Under the pieces are notes generated by a model. The model had not been told where the DNA came from. It made no database searches and saw only the letters and a list, made by a program, of their open reading frames with translations. From Campylobacter sp. 19-13652 (lineage in GTDB: Bacteria > Campylobacterota > Campylobacteria > Campylobacterales > Campylobacteraceae), in assembly GCF_019702925.1 (NCBI RefSeq), contig NZ_AP024713.1, positions 868,001 to 932,000 of the forward strand: a DNA stretch of 64,000 nt. The letters are read 5' to 3'. Each line of letters begins with the position of its first letter. The stretch's first letter is position 1. Made by a program: the position numbers and the translations under genes. Positions 17,298-26,863 of the stretch are shown here, piece after piece.

Positions 17298-20220
17298 GTA
17301 TTTTTTAGAAAAAAATGACGTTGAAATTTTATTAGTAGAAAATGATAAAGAGTGCGAGCGAGCCCTTAGTGCGAGCGAGTTTGCAGGGCTTAAAAGCTTT
17401 ATTTTACCTGATTTAAGAGTAAGCTTTGGTGATGATTTGCGCTCTTTTAACGCAGAGCTTTTAGAGCTTTGTAAAAGCTTAAATGAGTATTTTAAATTTA
17501 ACGGCAAAAAGCTTCTAATAAGCCCATACCGCACGCTTTTAAACCCTCTACCCAGCAAGCGCAATCTAAAAACCATCACGCTTTCATTTGCGCAAAAAAT
17601 AGGCTTTGGCGAGCTAAAAGACGAGCTTGTGCGGTTGGGATATGAGCCTGTGGGTATGGTCGAAAGCGAGGGCGAGTTTAGCATTAGGGGCGATATAGTC
17701 GATATTTTTGCGTTAAATTTGCAAAAGCCAGTTAGGGTTTTATTTTTTGATGATGAAATAGAGAGTATTAGACATTATGACGCAAGCACGCAGCTTAGTT
17801 TAAAAGAGGAGCTTGAAAGCGTTGAAATCGTGCCATTTTTGGCAAATCAGAGCAAGAGTGAGTTTGACTTAAGTAGTCAAAAAATAGCCTCATTAAAAAG
17901 TGACGCTCTAATTAGCGACATGGCTAGTCTTGGATTTTGGGCGATCGATGGATTTGAGGATTATCTGGCTACTTATCGCTGTGCTTTTGCTTATGAAATA
18001 GAGCTTGATGAGGAGAGTGCGGATAAATTTAATGGCGTAGGTACTCTGCCAGAAGCAGCGAAGTTTAGGGACTTTGCTGGCAGTATCACGCCTGAGTTTT
18101 TTGAGTTTCATCAAGGTAAAGAGATAAGGGTGTTAAGCCAAAACGAAAGCCAGCTTTTAGCTTTTGGTGTGCCAAAGTCGCCAAATATCACAAGCATCAT
18201 AACTCCGCTTTGTCTAAATTTAACAAGCTCTGATGAGATTATTGTATCATTAAATAAGCCAAAAAAGAGAAAAAGACCAAGCCGCAAAGCAACAATCGTA
18301 ATTGATGAGCTAAACACTGGGGATTACGTGGTGCATGAAAGCTACGGAATAGGGCGCTTTCTCGGGCTAGAAAGCGTTAGCGTGCTGGGGGCTAGGCGGG
18401 AGTTTGTCGCGCTTTCATATCTAGGTGGCGATAAGCTCTTGTTGCCTGTAGAAAATTTAAACCTAATAGACCGCTATATCGCTAGTGGTGGGGGTGTGCC
18501 TAGCCTTGATAAACTGGGAAAAGCTAGCTTTGTCAAGCTTAAAGAGCGAGTGAAAGAGAAGCTTTTTATAATCGCTAGTAAAATAATCGCAATGGCTGCA
18601 AAGCGTGAACTAATACAGGGCGAGCTAATAGCCCTAAGCGAGCAAGAAAGGGCTGATTTTATCGCTAGGGCTGGCTTTATTTATACCGTAGATCAAGAAA
18701 AGGCGACTAATGATATTTTAAGTGAGCTAGGAAGCGGTAAAGCCATGGATAGGCTGCTTAGCGGAGATGTTGGCTTTGGCAAGACTGAAGTTGCGATGAA
18801 TGCAATATTTGCCTGCTTGCGCTCAGGATTTCAGGCTCTGTTTTTTGTGCCTACGACCTTGCTTTCAGCTCAGCATTACGCTAGCTTAAAATCAAGGTTA
18901 GGCGAATATGGGCTAAAAATTTATAGGCTTGATAGATTTAGTAGCACAAAGGAAAAATCGGCTGTAAAATCCGCCCTAGCCAGCAAAGAACCCTGTGTCG
19001 TCGTCGGCACTCACTCACTTTTATCGTTAGGGGCTAGTAATTTAGGACTAATAGTCATAGACGAGGAGCATAAATTTGGCGTTAAGCAAAAAGAGAGGCT
19101 AAAAGAGCTGGGTGCTCGTGCGCATTTACTTAGCATGTCGGCCACGCCTATACCACGAAGCCTGAGTATGGCGCTTAGTCATCTAAAGACTTATAGCACT
19201 TTGCTAACCCCACCAGAGGATAGGCTTGATGTGCGTACCTTTGTAAGGGAGTACGAGGGCGCGCTTATTAAGGAAGCGATAAATAGGGAGCTTAGGCGAA
19301 AGGGACAGGTGTTTTATATCCATAATCACATAGCCTCCATGCCAGCGGCTAAAAGCGAGCTTACACGCCTTATTCCGCACCTTAGGATTTTAAGCTTGCA
19401 CTCTAAAATCGACGCTAAAACCACCGAAGATGAGATGATGAAATTTATGGCTGGCGAGTATGATTTACTGCTTTGTACCAGCATCGTTGAAAGTGGCATA
19501 CACCTGCCAAACGCAAATACCATAATAGTAGAAAATGCGAATAAATTTGGCATAGCCGACTTGCACCAGCTTCGTGGGCGTGTAGGCAGGAGCGATAAGC
19601 AGGCGTATTGCTATTTTTTAGTAGGAGATGAAAATATCAGCGATGAGGCGAAAAAGCGCCTTGTTGCGCTTGAGAGTAATTCGTTTTTAGGGGCTGGTAG
19701 TCTGCTTGCTCGCCATGATTTAGAGATTAGAGGTGGGGGTAATCTAATAGGCGAGGCTCAGAGCGGACATATCGAAGCCATAGGCTATAGCCTGTATCTA
19801 AAAATGTTAGAGGATGAGATAAATAAACTATTAAATCAAAGCAAAGAACAAATAAACGATATAGACATGCGCCTAGCTGTGAGTGCGTTTATAAACCCTG
19901 AGCTAGTCGGCGATGATAGGCAGCGACTCGAGCTTTATCGTAGGCTTAGCAAAGCTAAAAATACAGCGGAAGTGTATGCGATTTCTGGCGAAATTGAGGA
20001 TAGGTTTGGCAAGCTTGACCGCTACACTAAGCAGTTTATTGAGCTTATGGTTATTAAAATTTTAGCTATTGACGCAGGTGTTAGCTCCATTAGCTCAAGC
20101 GAGCAAAATGTATTTATTAAATTTATATCCAAAGAACCAGCCAGGCTTAAATCAAGAAGCCGTGACGACGATGACGTACTTGCGTGTGTTAGCGAGTATT
20201 TGCGTGGGCTTAGCGTGTGA
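17269..20220 (+). CDS. mfd: Transcription-repair coupling factor
   Basis: A DNA translocase that removes RNA polymerase stalled at lesions and recruits UvrA. The 983-residue protein has a shortened UvrB-like N-terminal region, an RNA-polymerase-interaction domain with NTGDYVVHESYGIGRFLGL near 345-363, then helicase motifs: Walker A GDVGFGKTEV near 503, DEEH near 595 and SATPIPRSL near 626. A C-terminal TRCF domain follows. Length is similar to other Campylobacter Mfd proteins and shorter than E. coli Mfd. The ATG lies inside the folC 3' end. In C. jejuni other genes separate folC from mfd, but not here. Confidence 0.96.
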   Translation: MSFTQARIYEYFLEKNDVEILLVENDKECERALSASEFAGLKSFILPDLRVSFGDDLRSFNAELLELCKSLNEYFKFNGKKLLISPYRTLLNPLPSKRNLKTITLSFAQKIGFGELKDELVRLGYEPVGMVESEGEFSIRGDIVDIFALNLQKPVRVLFFDDEIESIRHYDASTQLSLKEELESVEIVPFLANQSKSEFDLSSQKIASLKSDALISDMASLGFWAIDGFEDYLATYRCAFAYEIELDEESADKFNGVGTLPEAAKFRDFAGSITPEFFEFHQGKEIRVLSQNESQLLAFGVPKSPNITSIITPLCLNLTSSDEIIVSLNKPKKRKRPSRKATIVIDELNTGDYVVHESYGIGRFLGLESVSVLGARREFVALSYLGGDKLLLPVENLNLIDRYIASGGGVPSLDKLGKASFVKLKERVKEKLFIIASKIIAMAAKRELIQGELIALSEQERADFIARAGFIYTVDQEKATNDILSELGSGKAMDRLLSGDVGFGKTEVAMNAIFACLRSGFQALFFVPTTLLSAQHYASLKSRLGEYGLKIYRLDRFSSTKEKSAVKSALASKEPCVVVGTHSLLSLGASNLGLIVIDEEHKFGVKQKERLKELGARAHLLSMSATPIPRSLSMALSHLKTYSTLLTPPEDRLDVRTFVREYEGALIKEAINRELRRKGQVFYIHNHIASMPAAKSELTRLIPHLRILSLHSKIDAKTTEDEMMKFMAGEYDLLLCTSIVESGIHLPNANTIIVENANKFGIADLHQLRGRVGRSDKQAYCYFLVGDENISDEAKKRLVALESNSFLGAGSLLARHDLEIRGGGNLIGEAQSGHIEAIGYSLYLKMLEDEINKLLNQSKEQINDIDMRLAVSAFINPELVGDDRQRLELYRRLSKAKNTAEVYAISGEIEDRFGKLDRYTKQFIELMVIKILAIDAGVSSISSSEQNVFIKFISKEPARLKSRSRDDDDVLACVSEYLRGLSV

Positions 20221-20806
20221 TTTTGTGTAGGTAATGCTTTAGCCGCGAATACTTTGGATTAAATTTATTTTTTATTTTATGATTTTTGTTTTTATGCTTA
20301 CTAGCGTCCAGTTTTGCTTCGCTTCACCTAAAAACTTCGATTAGCTCGTATTCGCTTACGACACAGACAACTAGCAGTCGTCATCCTAGGCTTCACCTGC
20401 AACACGCCATAACTAACGTTTTTATCTGTCTGTGTCAAATTTTAAACCGCAGATACTTTGATTTTGTTTGGATTTAAATTCATTTTTACGTTAAGATCTA
20501 AGTTTGCTTGTGGAAAGGGGCTTGAATTACGAAGTCGCTCCCTTTCCATTTATCCATCGCTCACATCGCAGAGCGATATGCTCGTTCACTCGCTTACGGT
20601 ACGGACGACGACTGCTTTTTATGCGGCTCGTATCGCCATGCGATACGAGTGATGGAATTTAAATTTTTACGACCGAGCATACATATGGTATGTGGGAGGG
20701 TAAAAATCTAAATCTAGCGAAGCATTTCCAGTTTCGCTTCGCTTCACCTAGACCCAGCGGGTTCAAGCCACGAAGTGGCGTAGAAAAACTGTGGCGACGC
20801 CTTGTT
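20221..20806. other. Gene-free gap rich in hairpins and short repeats
   Basis: No open frame with coding character. The gap holds a perfect 10-bp inverted repeat with a 3-base loop (20627-20649, CTCGTATCGC/GCGATACGAG), GGAAAGGGGC...CTCCCTTTCC (about 20512-20548), ATCGC/GCGAT near 20565-20578, and two copies of a CCAGTTTYGCTTCGCTTCACCTA word (20307-20330 and 20728-20750). That word recurs in other gaps of the window. The material looks like repeat remnants rather than a decayed gene. Confidence 0.55.
20627..20649. repeat. Perfect inverted repeat, 10-bp arms
   Basis: CTCGTATCGC, a CAT loop, then GCGATACGAG. It lies in a gap after mfd together with several further stem-loops. It has no T-run on either side, so it is not a typical terminator. 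Confidence 0.7.
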
Positions 20807-21346
20807 TTAAATAAACTTCGCTTCGCTTGTTTTGCGAAGCGAGACGAGCTGGCTTTTAAAGAGCAAAGTAAAGCCAACTAAAAGGCAGAAGTATTCCACC
20901 ACCCCAGCCACCTTAACACCCAAAAATATATGCACGCTAGCCAGAGTCATAGCGGTATACACAAAAGCCCTGCGAGCCTTTGTGTATCGCTGTGTCCGCT
21001 TAAGGCTTAGCACACCAGCCCCAGATAAAAGCACAAATGAAATAAGCCCAGTGATGATAAATTTGCTCCTAAAAAGCTCGCTAAAAATCTCAATTGTCTC
21101 AAAGCCCTTATCCAAAGCGATGAAATTTAAAAAGTGGCAAAAACCGAAAAATAGCCCAGCTAGTCCCACTCGCCTAGCCCACACCCTACGCCTAGCCCAC
21201 GCAAAAAGCACGCTAGCCGCACAAAAGCCCCACGCCAAAAAGCCGCTGTAAAGGTAAATTGTCGCAACTGGGTCTGGGCTGGATAGTGCCAAAAACGCAC
21301 TCACTCCCAAAACGCCAGCCACACAGAAATAAAACGCAAATCTCAA
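20807..21346 (-). CDS. msrQ: MsrQ-like heme-binding membrane subunit
   Basis: A 179-residue protein with five to six hydrophobic helices, located directly downstream of msrP. It should carry electrons from the quinone pool to MsrP through bound heme, as MsrQ (YedZ) does. Likely heme-ligand histidines lie in helices: FGFCHFLN near residue 70 and ASVHIFLG near 137. It starts at TTG, which overlaps the msrP TGA stop (TTGA). The last dozen codons run into a hairpin (arms 20818-20826 and 20834-20842), so the C-terminus is probably variable and the hairpin may end transcription. Identity rests mainly on context and membrane pattern. Confidence 0.75.
   Translation of the reverse strand: MRFAFYFCVAGVLGVSAFLALSSPDPVATIYLYSGFLAWGFCAASVLFAWARRRVWARRVGLAGLFFGFCHFLNFIALDKGFETIEIFSELFRSKFIITGLISFVLLSGAGVLSLKRTQRYTKARRAFVYTAMTLASVHIFLGVKVAGVVEYFCLLVGFTLLFKSQLVSLRKTSEAKFI
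20818..20842 (-). terminator. Hairpin at the 3' end of msrQ
   Basis: TCGCTTCGC and GCGAAGCGA form a perfect 9-bp stem around TTGTTTT. It overlaps the msrQ 3' end and is followed on the minus strand by AAGTTTATTT. It may act as a terminator, but its arms belong to the TTCGCTTCGCTT repeat material of the adjacent gap. Confidence 0.4.
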
Positions 21347-22260
21347 TAAAAAGCCCTTAAATCCATACCAGCATAAAGCGGCGCGACCTCATCGTAGCCG
21401 TTAAAAAGCAGCGTATTTACGCGCGAAAAGCTACCTAGCATGCGTTCCTTTGCCTGCGACCATCTAGGATGAGCCACGTCTGGATTTACATTCGCGTAAA
21501 AGCCGTATTCATCAGGGGCTAAAGTCTGCCAAGTCGTTGGCGGCTGCTTGTCTATTAGCTCGATTTTGGAGATTGATTTTATGCTTTTAAAGCCGTATTT
21601 CCACGGTACGACAAGCCGCACAGGAGCGCCGTTTGCCCCAAGTAGGGGCTTGTCATACATCCCCACAGCTAGCAGCGTAAGGGGGTGCATTGCCTCATCA
21701 AGCCTAAGCCCCTCGACGTAAGGATAGGGTATCGCACCAAAGCTGGATGCTTGATCTGGAAATTTTTGCGGATCGTAAAGAGTAGTAAATTTGACATATT
21801 TTGCCTCGCTTGCAGGGCGGACAAGCTCAAGCAATCTTGCCAGCTCAAATCCCACCCATGGCACGACCATACTCCACGCCTCCACGCAGCGGAAGCGATA
21901 GATGCGTTTTTGTAGTTTAAACTTAAGCAAATCATCATAGTTAAGTCTCATCGGACGTTCGCAAAGCCCGCCCACTTCCACGCTCCAGCCGCTTATGTCA
22001 AGAGCGTTTGCCTTCTTTGCGGCTATTGCTTTATTTGTAGAAAACTCGTAAAAATTCACGTAACTCGTCGCATCATCAAAGTCCGTTATCGCCCTGCCAG
22101 TCTCGTTTTCTGCCTTGCTTTTAAGTACCGTAAAAAAGGCGTCATCTCCGCTTAGCCCAAGCTCGCTAGCTTTTGCGTTTATCGCAGCTAGGCTCGCCAT
22201 CGCACCAAGCTTAATAAACTCCCTGCGAGCTTTAAAAAACTCCTCACTCGTTATTTGCAT
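21343..22260 (-). CDS. msrP: Protein-methionine-sulfoxide reductase catalytic subunit MsrP
   Basis: A periplasmic molybdopterin enzyme that repairs oxidised methionines in envelope proteins. The N-terminus has a twin-arginine signal ([15 protein letters not shown]), so it is exported folded by Tat. The molybdenum-ligand cysteine is in [15 protein letters not shown], and family motifs [19 protein letters not shown] and PPTTWQ follow. The start at 22260 is chosen because AAAGGAG sits six bases before this ATG; a longer frame starts at 22281 without support. About 305 residues, a normal length. It overlaps msrQ by four bases. The moeA gene at 62 kb would supply its cofactor. Confidence 0.95.
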   Translation of the reverse strand: MQITSEEFFKARREFIKLGAMASLAAINAKASELGLSGDDAFFTVLKSKAENETGRAITDFDDATSYVNFYEFSTNKAIAAKKANALDISGWSVEVGGLCERPMRLNYDDLLKFKLQKRIYRFRCVEAWSMVVPWVGFELARLLELVRPASEAKYVKFTTLYDPQKFPDQASSFGAIPYPYVEGLRLDEAMHPLTLLAVGMYDKPLLGANGAPVRLVVPWKYGFKSIKSISKIELIDKQPPTTWQTLAPDEYGFYANVNPDVAHPRWSQAKERMLGSFSRVNTLLFNGYDEVAPLYAGMDLRAFY

Positions 22261-22281
22261 ATTCGCTCCTTTGGTTAGCAT

Positions 22282-22973
22282 TTTTTGATTATACCTATCA
22301 AATTTAAATAAAGCCCAAACAACGTTACTTTTTTGCGACGATACAAAGTGGGGCGTAGGCTAGGGTGTTATCAAACTTACGCTCGCAGCGGCAAAAGCCA
22401 CTCCGCTTAGCTTAAGATGACAAAAGGGCTTATTTAGGGATTTAAATTTAATCGCTAAAATTTGCACCTCGCGTAGGCTGGAAATCGCCTGTCCAGCTCG
22501 CTTGGGACAGGGTAGGTTAGCCAAAGCCCAAGCCAGATGGGCATACTTACCTTTTATGCCCCAAAGGTGCTAGCCCATGTAGATTGTGATTAGCTTTTGT
22601 AAAAATATGGTGTTATTTTGTTGGCTTTTTGGCAAGCTACGCAGCAGTATCGTAAGGTATTACCGCCACAAGTGGCGGCACGATTTAGCGTCTTACAAAC
22701 CTGACGTAAAATATGGAGGGGGGGGGTGCCATTAGGACGCAGTCCTGGCAAGCCTACTGCTAAGCTTGTACGTCGTAAGCAACCCTGTGGTACGAGTGGT
22801 TAATAAGCTGTCCATATACATAGTGTAGGCTTGTGTCCAAAAAAAGTCCAAGCCATATAAGCCAAAAGAAGCACCGTGCTTTTTAAGGTAAATTTAATTT
22901 TTGCCTATTTCCCATTAAATTTACCAAAAGATGCTAAAATTGACCCTTTATTTCACAAGCAAAAAGGCAAAAA
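22282..22973. other. Gap with a G9 tract; no gene recognised
   Basis: Nearly 700 bases without a convincing open frame. It contains a run of nine G (22718-22726), several short stems (for example GCCGCCACAAGTGGCGGC near 22663-22680 and GCCCAAGCCAGATGGGC near 22524), and a TGCTAAAAT box near 22932 that probably serves argO. It shares the phrase GCAACCCTGTGG with the gap at 44.5 kb. It may be the remains of a lost gene. Confidence 0.5.
22718..22726. repeat. Homopolymeric G9 tract
   Basis: Nine consecutive G bases, preceded by ATATGGA and followed by TGCCATTAGG. G8-G11 tracts are classic slippage-prone contingency sites in Campylobacter. Here no intact gene spans it; a short frame beginning at GTG right after the tract closes after 25 codons. 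Confidence 0.85.
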
Positions 22974-23591
22974 ATGGCATTTTTAAACGGGCTTTTTCTC
23001 TCACTTTCGCTAATCGTCGCAATCAGCGCGCAAAACGCCTTTATCCTGCGTCAGGGCGTGCTTAAAAACCACGTCTTTGCCATCTGCTTGCTCTGCTTTG
23101 CCTCAGACGCACTGCTGCTATTTTTGGGCATTTACGGCGTGGGCGAGTGGCTGGCAGCTTCAAAAACTGCAAGCCTAGCCATCGCAAGCCTTGGCATAGC
23201 TTTTGTGCTTTATTATGCCTTTTTAAGCCTAAAATCAGCCCTGCGTGGGGCAAGCGGCGAGATTTTAAAAGCCCAAAAAGCCCTAAGCTTAAAGCAAGCT
23301 TTGCTCTTTTGCCTGGGCGTTACATACCTTAATCCGCAGGTCTATCTTGATACGATTTTTGTTGTGGGGGCTGCGGCACTGCCGTATGCTGGGGGCGAGA
23401 GAGCGATGTTCGCCCTGGGAGCGGTGAGCGCTAGCTTTGGGTGGTTTTTTACTCTTGGGTATTGTGCGAAGGCTCTTTCAAGCAGGCTTAATAGCCCTCG
23501 TGCGATGATGCTTCTTGATATTTTTATCGCGCTTGTGATGTGCTTTATCGCTTATGTTTTGTTTAAATTTATCCTTTCAAACTGGAGCTAG
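22974..23591 (+). CDS. argO: LysE/ArgO-family amino-acid exporter
   Basis: A 205-residue inner-membrane protein with about six hydrophobic helices that should export basic amino acids such as arginine or lysine. LysE/ArgO features visible are SAQNAFILRQGVLKNH (about residues 18-33), the TYLNPQVYLDTIF segment with the conserved Asn-Pro near 120-132, and a hydrophobic C-terminal helix. A TGCTAAAAT promoter-like box lies about 40 bases upstream. A truncated AraC-type regulator gene begins three bases after the stop. ArgO is the closest named family; substrate is inferred. Confidence 0.88.
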   Translation: MAFLNGLFLSLSLIVAISAQNAFILRQGVLKNHVFAICLLCFASDALLLFLGIYGVGEWLAASKTASLAIASLGIAFVLYYAFLSLKSALRGASGEILKAQKALSLKQALLFCLGVTYLNPQVYLDTIFVVGAAALPYAGGERAMFALGAVSASFGWFFTLGYCAKALSSRLNSPRAMMLLDIFIALVMCFIAYVLFKFILSNWS

Positions 23592-23593
23592 GA

Positions 23594-23783
23594 ATGAGTG
23601 AGATTTTAGACTTTGTCGATACGCATTATGCTGAGCCTGGGTGGGTTTATACAAGCGTTAATGGGATTCACATTTTTAGAGCCGACGCTGTGAGCAAGGA
23701 TAGTGTGGATATTTACGAGCCTTGCCTTTACGTTAGCCTGCGTGGGCTAAAAGCATGCAAGTAGGCGATGAGCTAGCCACTAG
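23594..23783 (+). pseudogene. AraC-family regulator, N-terminal remnant with frameshift
   Basis: ATG 23594 opens a 56-codon frame that closes at 23764. The product has the AraC N-terminal-domain pattern: EPGWVYTSVNGIHIFRAD, then DIYEPCLYVSLRGLK, matching the YEPSLxxxxQGRK region of this family. At the end, reading one more A in the AAAA run near 23752 would continue as GLKSMQVGDELA, the expected next strand of the domain. The break is therefore a one-base deletion. No helix-turn-helix part could be found downstream. It is probably a dead regulator of the neighbouring argO or mdaB gene. Confidence 0.7.
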
Positions 23784-24609
23784 TGGCGGCGGACGTTTAG
23801 CTGGTTTTTGCTTTTTATGTGTATCCAGCGTATCAAAATAAACGATAAATTTATCTCTTTTGCTAGGTTAGCATAAAATCTAGCCTAGCATAAATTTATC
23901 TTTGCAGCACCTACTACTAGCGCAAAGCCCCACTTTATTATGCCATGAGAGCGTCCTATTCTCGGTGTCGTTGCAGAGGCTAGGCGCTATTGCTCTACTT
24001 AGCAGATTTTCATCTATCATATCAATTCTTATAAATATCAAAAGACTTATTTGTGCCTGTTTGTCCATGGTGTAGCCGTTTAGATAGTGCTTCAGGATGC
24101 GTCCTAGGTTCGCTTTATTTGGTGTAGTACGGTACATAAAAGCTATCCAAATGCTTCCTACAGGTGCGTTAAAAAGCTCATTGGTTGGTGCCATTACCCT
24201 ATCTGCTCGTACCATTTGGGTGTGGTAGATTGAGTGATTTGGTGGCAATATGGCTCGTTTGAGAGTATAGTCGCTACAAAGTGTGCAATAAAGCCATCAT
24301 CTATCACCCGCTGCTGGTTTTTTATCGTTTATTCACGTAGGGGGCGCAGGTGCAGATACTCTCAGCTTTGGTTTGCTATCCTCCTTTTTTACCTATTACG
24401 ACTTTTATAGCGCTTTCTTTTGGCTAAGCTGACACAAAGCAGGGTTATATAAATACTTTTGGAATTTTCGTCATTATTTAATATCATCTTTATTATAGTG
24501 ATAAAAAAGATATTGAATTTTTATAAATTTAATCTTAAAGGCTAATTAAAATAGCGTTTAAAGAGTTAATGTAAAATCTACGTTACAGAATAAATTTAAA
24601 AGGACAAAA
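23765..24609. other. Gap between the AraC remnant and mdaB
   Basis: About 850 bases with no gene I can support. An open frame of 122 codons on the minus strand (23880-24248) has no ribosome-binding site and no recognisable motif, and its composition is unlike neighbouring genes. The sequence before mdaB is AT-rich and contains TAAAAT near 24572-24577, a probable -10 box for mdaB. Confidence 0.5.
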
Positions 24610-25194
24610 ATGAAAGTTTTTCTCATTAACGGCGGAGCGAAATTTGGCCACAGCGGCGGCGAACTAAATAAAAGTCTGCACGAGCTAGCGGAGAAAACCC
24701 TGCGTGGAATGGGGCATGAGACACTAAGTACCACGATAGAGGCGGGCTATGAGCTAGGCGAGGAAGTGGAGAAGTTTATGGCGATGGATGCGGTTATTTG
24801 GCAGATGCCAGGCTGGTGGATGGGTGAGCCGTGGAGCGTGAAAAAATACATCGATGAAGTCTTTATGGCTGGGCATAATAAAATGTGGAAAGATGACGGC
24901 AGGAGTAGAGCTATCGATCCGAGTATTGGATACGGTACTGGCGGGCTTTTGGGCGGTAAAAAACGAATGCTAAGCCTAACTTGGAATGCGCCACTTAGAG
25001 CATTTGATGATCCGACGCAGTTTTTTGGCGGAGTGGGTGTGGATGGCGTTTATCTGCATTTTCACAAGCTAAATGAATTTGTTGGCATTAGCGAGCAGTT
25101 GCCGACTTTTATCCTAAATGACGTGATAAAAGCACCAGATGTGCCTCGGTATTTTAGCGAATACGAAGCGCACCTAAGGCGAGTTTTTGCATAA
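24610..25194 (+). CDS. mdaB: MdaB-type NAD(P)H quinone reductase (flavodoxin fold)
   Basis: A 194-residue cytosolic FAD enzyme that reduces quinones by two electrons and protects against oxidative stress. Family features include the N-terminal NGGAKFGHSGGELN (about residues 7-20), AVIWQMPGWWMGEPWSVKKY (about 60-79), a GYGTGGLLGGKKRMLSLTWNAP region and FGGVGVDGVYLHFHKLN near 140. AAAAGGACAAAA precedes the ATG. The gene is isolated: a dead AraC-type regulator lies upstream and gene-poor DNA lies on both sides. Confidence 0.92.
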   Translation: MKVFLINGGAKFGHSGGELNKSLHELAEKTLRGMGHETLSTTIEAGYELGEEVEKFMAMDAVIWQMPGWWMGEPWSVKKYIDEVFMAGHNKMWKDDGRSRAIDPSIGYGTGGLLGGKKRMLSLTWNAPLRAFDDPTQFFGGVGVDGVYLHFHKLNEFVGISEQLPTFILNDVIKAPDVPRYFSEYEAHLRRVFA

Positions 25195-26103
25195 ATTTTA
25201 ACCACTTTAGGGGTGCATAGAGGCAAAGAGCTAGCTGGTACTTGACTATTTGGGCTAGAGTGGTGCTACTAGCGGCTCATGCATCATCACTCTAGCCTCC
25301 CCTAAAACACAGGCTCAATCAAGCCAAATACCACATATAAGCTTAAAAATCGTGTTGCAGAGCGTGATAAAATGCTAGCTTGCGTGAAGTCTTATTCTTA
25401 TTTGCTAGGTTGGTTTAAATTTAATTAAGCTTTTAAAGTAAGTAATTTGCAAGCTTTTACTTATTGTTTTTGGCGTTTTTTGCCACAGTTTTAAATTTGT
25501 CAAATTAACAAAACTAGCACGCAGTAGGGATTAAGTCACGTTAGTTTTAGGGCTAGTTTCTGCTGGCTTTATTTAATATTAAAGATTACTAAGTTAAAAA
25601 CATCAAAATCTCCATCTTAAAATTCAAATTTACAGGATTGGGTAAGAAATTTGCAGGTTTTTTCTACCATTAAAGCGTGCTTTGATACTAAAATTTCAAA
25701 AAACCAAAGAGTAAAAACGATAACACTAATTAAAAAAGGCACCATCCCAACGACGCAGCCACCAAAGGCACTTTTTAGCGGCGATGCCACGCTAGATATG
25801 CACGTCTCGTAGCCACTTCCGCCACTCTCTCGCAACACTTTTGGTATCGCTATATTCACGTCAAAAGCCAGAACCAACTGGTACTCCCAAATGCTAATCT
25901 TAACTCAAGGTAGCGGCTACGTGTAAGAATGGGGCAAGCAGGCGGTAAAATGGGGGGCTGGAGTGTAGGTGGCTTTAGCTTTTCTTTAAATAATGGCGAG
26001 ATTAATTTAGCACAAATTTGATAAAATCACGGCTTTAAAAGGGCGAAAAGCCGCCGTAAAAGCGGCTGGAAAAATCTAGGATTAAATTTAAAAAGGCTAG
26101 AAA
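25195..26103. other. Gene-poor gap
   Basis: About 900 bases without a supported gene. A minus-strand frame of 86 codons (25617-25877) encodes a hydrophobic stretch (VVGMVPFLISVIVFTLWFF) and could be a fragment of a decayed membrane protein, but it has no ribosome-binding site and no family could be named. Near 26050-26072 AGCCGC/GCGGCT forms a stem. TTTGATAAAAT near 26018 resembles a promoter for the DUF815 pseudogene. Confidence 0.45.
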
Positions 26104-26863
26104 ATGGTTGATTTTGCTAAGTTTTATACTGCGGTTTTAGTGGTTGCGTGAAGTAAGCGAAATAGATATTCCGTCACTGCAAAGCCTGCTAATACACGAG
26201 AGCTTTTAGCGACAAATATGGCAGGCTTTTTAAGCGGCAAAAAGGCTCAAAATGTCCTACTCTTAGGAGCAAAGGATGTGGTAAAAGCAGTCTTTTAAAA
26301 GCGATTTTTGCCCACTTTTACGCACAGGGCTTACATGTGGTTCAGGTAGCAAAGGAGCGTCTTAGCGAGCTTGATGAACTTTTGGCGCTCCTGCGTAAAA
26401 GGAACGGTAAATTTATCATTTTTTGTGATGATTTGTCGTTTGACTTTGTCGATGAAAGCTATAAAATGCTAAAGCCACTTTTAGAAGGCGGTATCGGGCT
26501 AGTGCCAAAAACGTCCTAATCTACGCCACTTCAAACTACCTCCACCTAGTCGTCTAGCGTGCCAGGGTGGGGCTTGATGATATTTACTACGAGGTGCAGC
26601 TTAGCGAGCGGCTGAGCCTTTGCGAGAGATTTGATATGTCGCATGGCTTTTACGTGCTAAGCGTGGGCGAGTATCTGGCTATCGTGCGAGCGTGGCTGAG
26701 CGAGCCTATGGCGGAGATGACTTAACCTGCGGTCGTGGCAAGAGAGCTCATAAAATGGAGCAAAAAGCTTGAGCTAGAAGCCATCATATGCCACTTAAAG
26801 GGGTGGCAGAAGAGGCATAGTGGTAATGTGTTTTTCCTAGCTTGTGCTAGCTGGGGTGATTAA
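26104..26863 (+). pseudogene. DUF815-family ATPase, frameshifted
   Basis: A decayed P-loop ATPase read across all three frames. In order: FLSGKKAQNVLLLGAKD; after one shift CGKSSLLKAIFAHFYAQG (Walker A, near 26281-26335); then ERLSELDELLALL and FIIFCDDLSFDF (Walker B); after another shift NVLIYATSN, GLDDIYYEVQLSERLSLCERF and EYLAIVRAWL; last, WQKRHSGNVFF. These match the domain order of DUF815 proteins. At least three frameshifts and two stops (for example 26149-26151 and 26722-26724) break the gene, so it is not expected to make a working protein. Confidence 0.8.

Noticed and set aside
22282-22973. Riboswitch upstream of argO
   Set aside because: Several small stems are present, but none matches a riboswitch class I know, and the long gap looks degenerate rather than conserved.
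23880-24248. 122-codon open frame on the minus strand
   Set aside because: No ribosome-binding site, no recognisable motif, unusual amino-acid mixture, and it lies in a gap next to a dead gene.
25617-25877. 86-codon minus-strand frame with a hydrophobic stretch
   Set aside because: No start signal and no family; possibly a membrane-protein fragment, but the evidence is too weak for a gene or pseudogene call.
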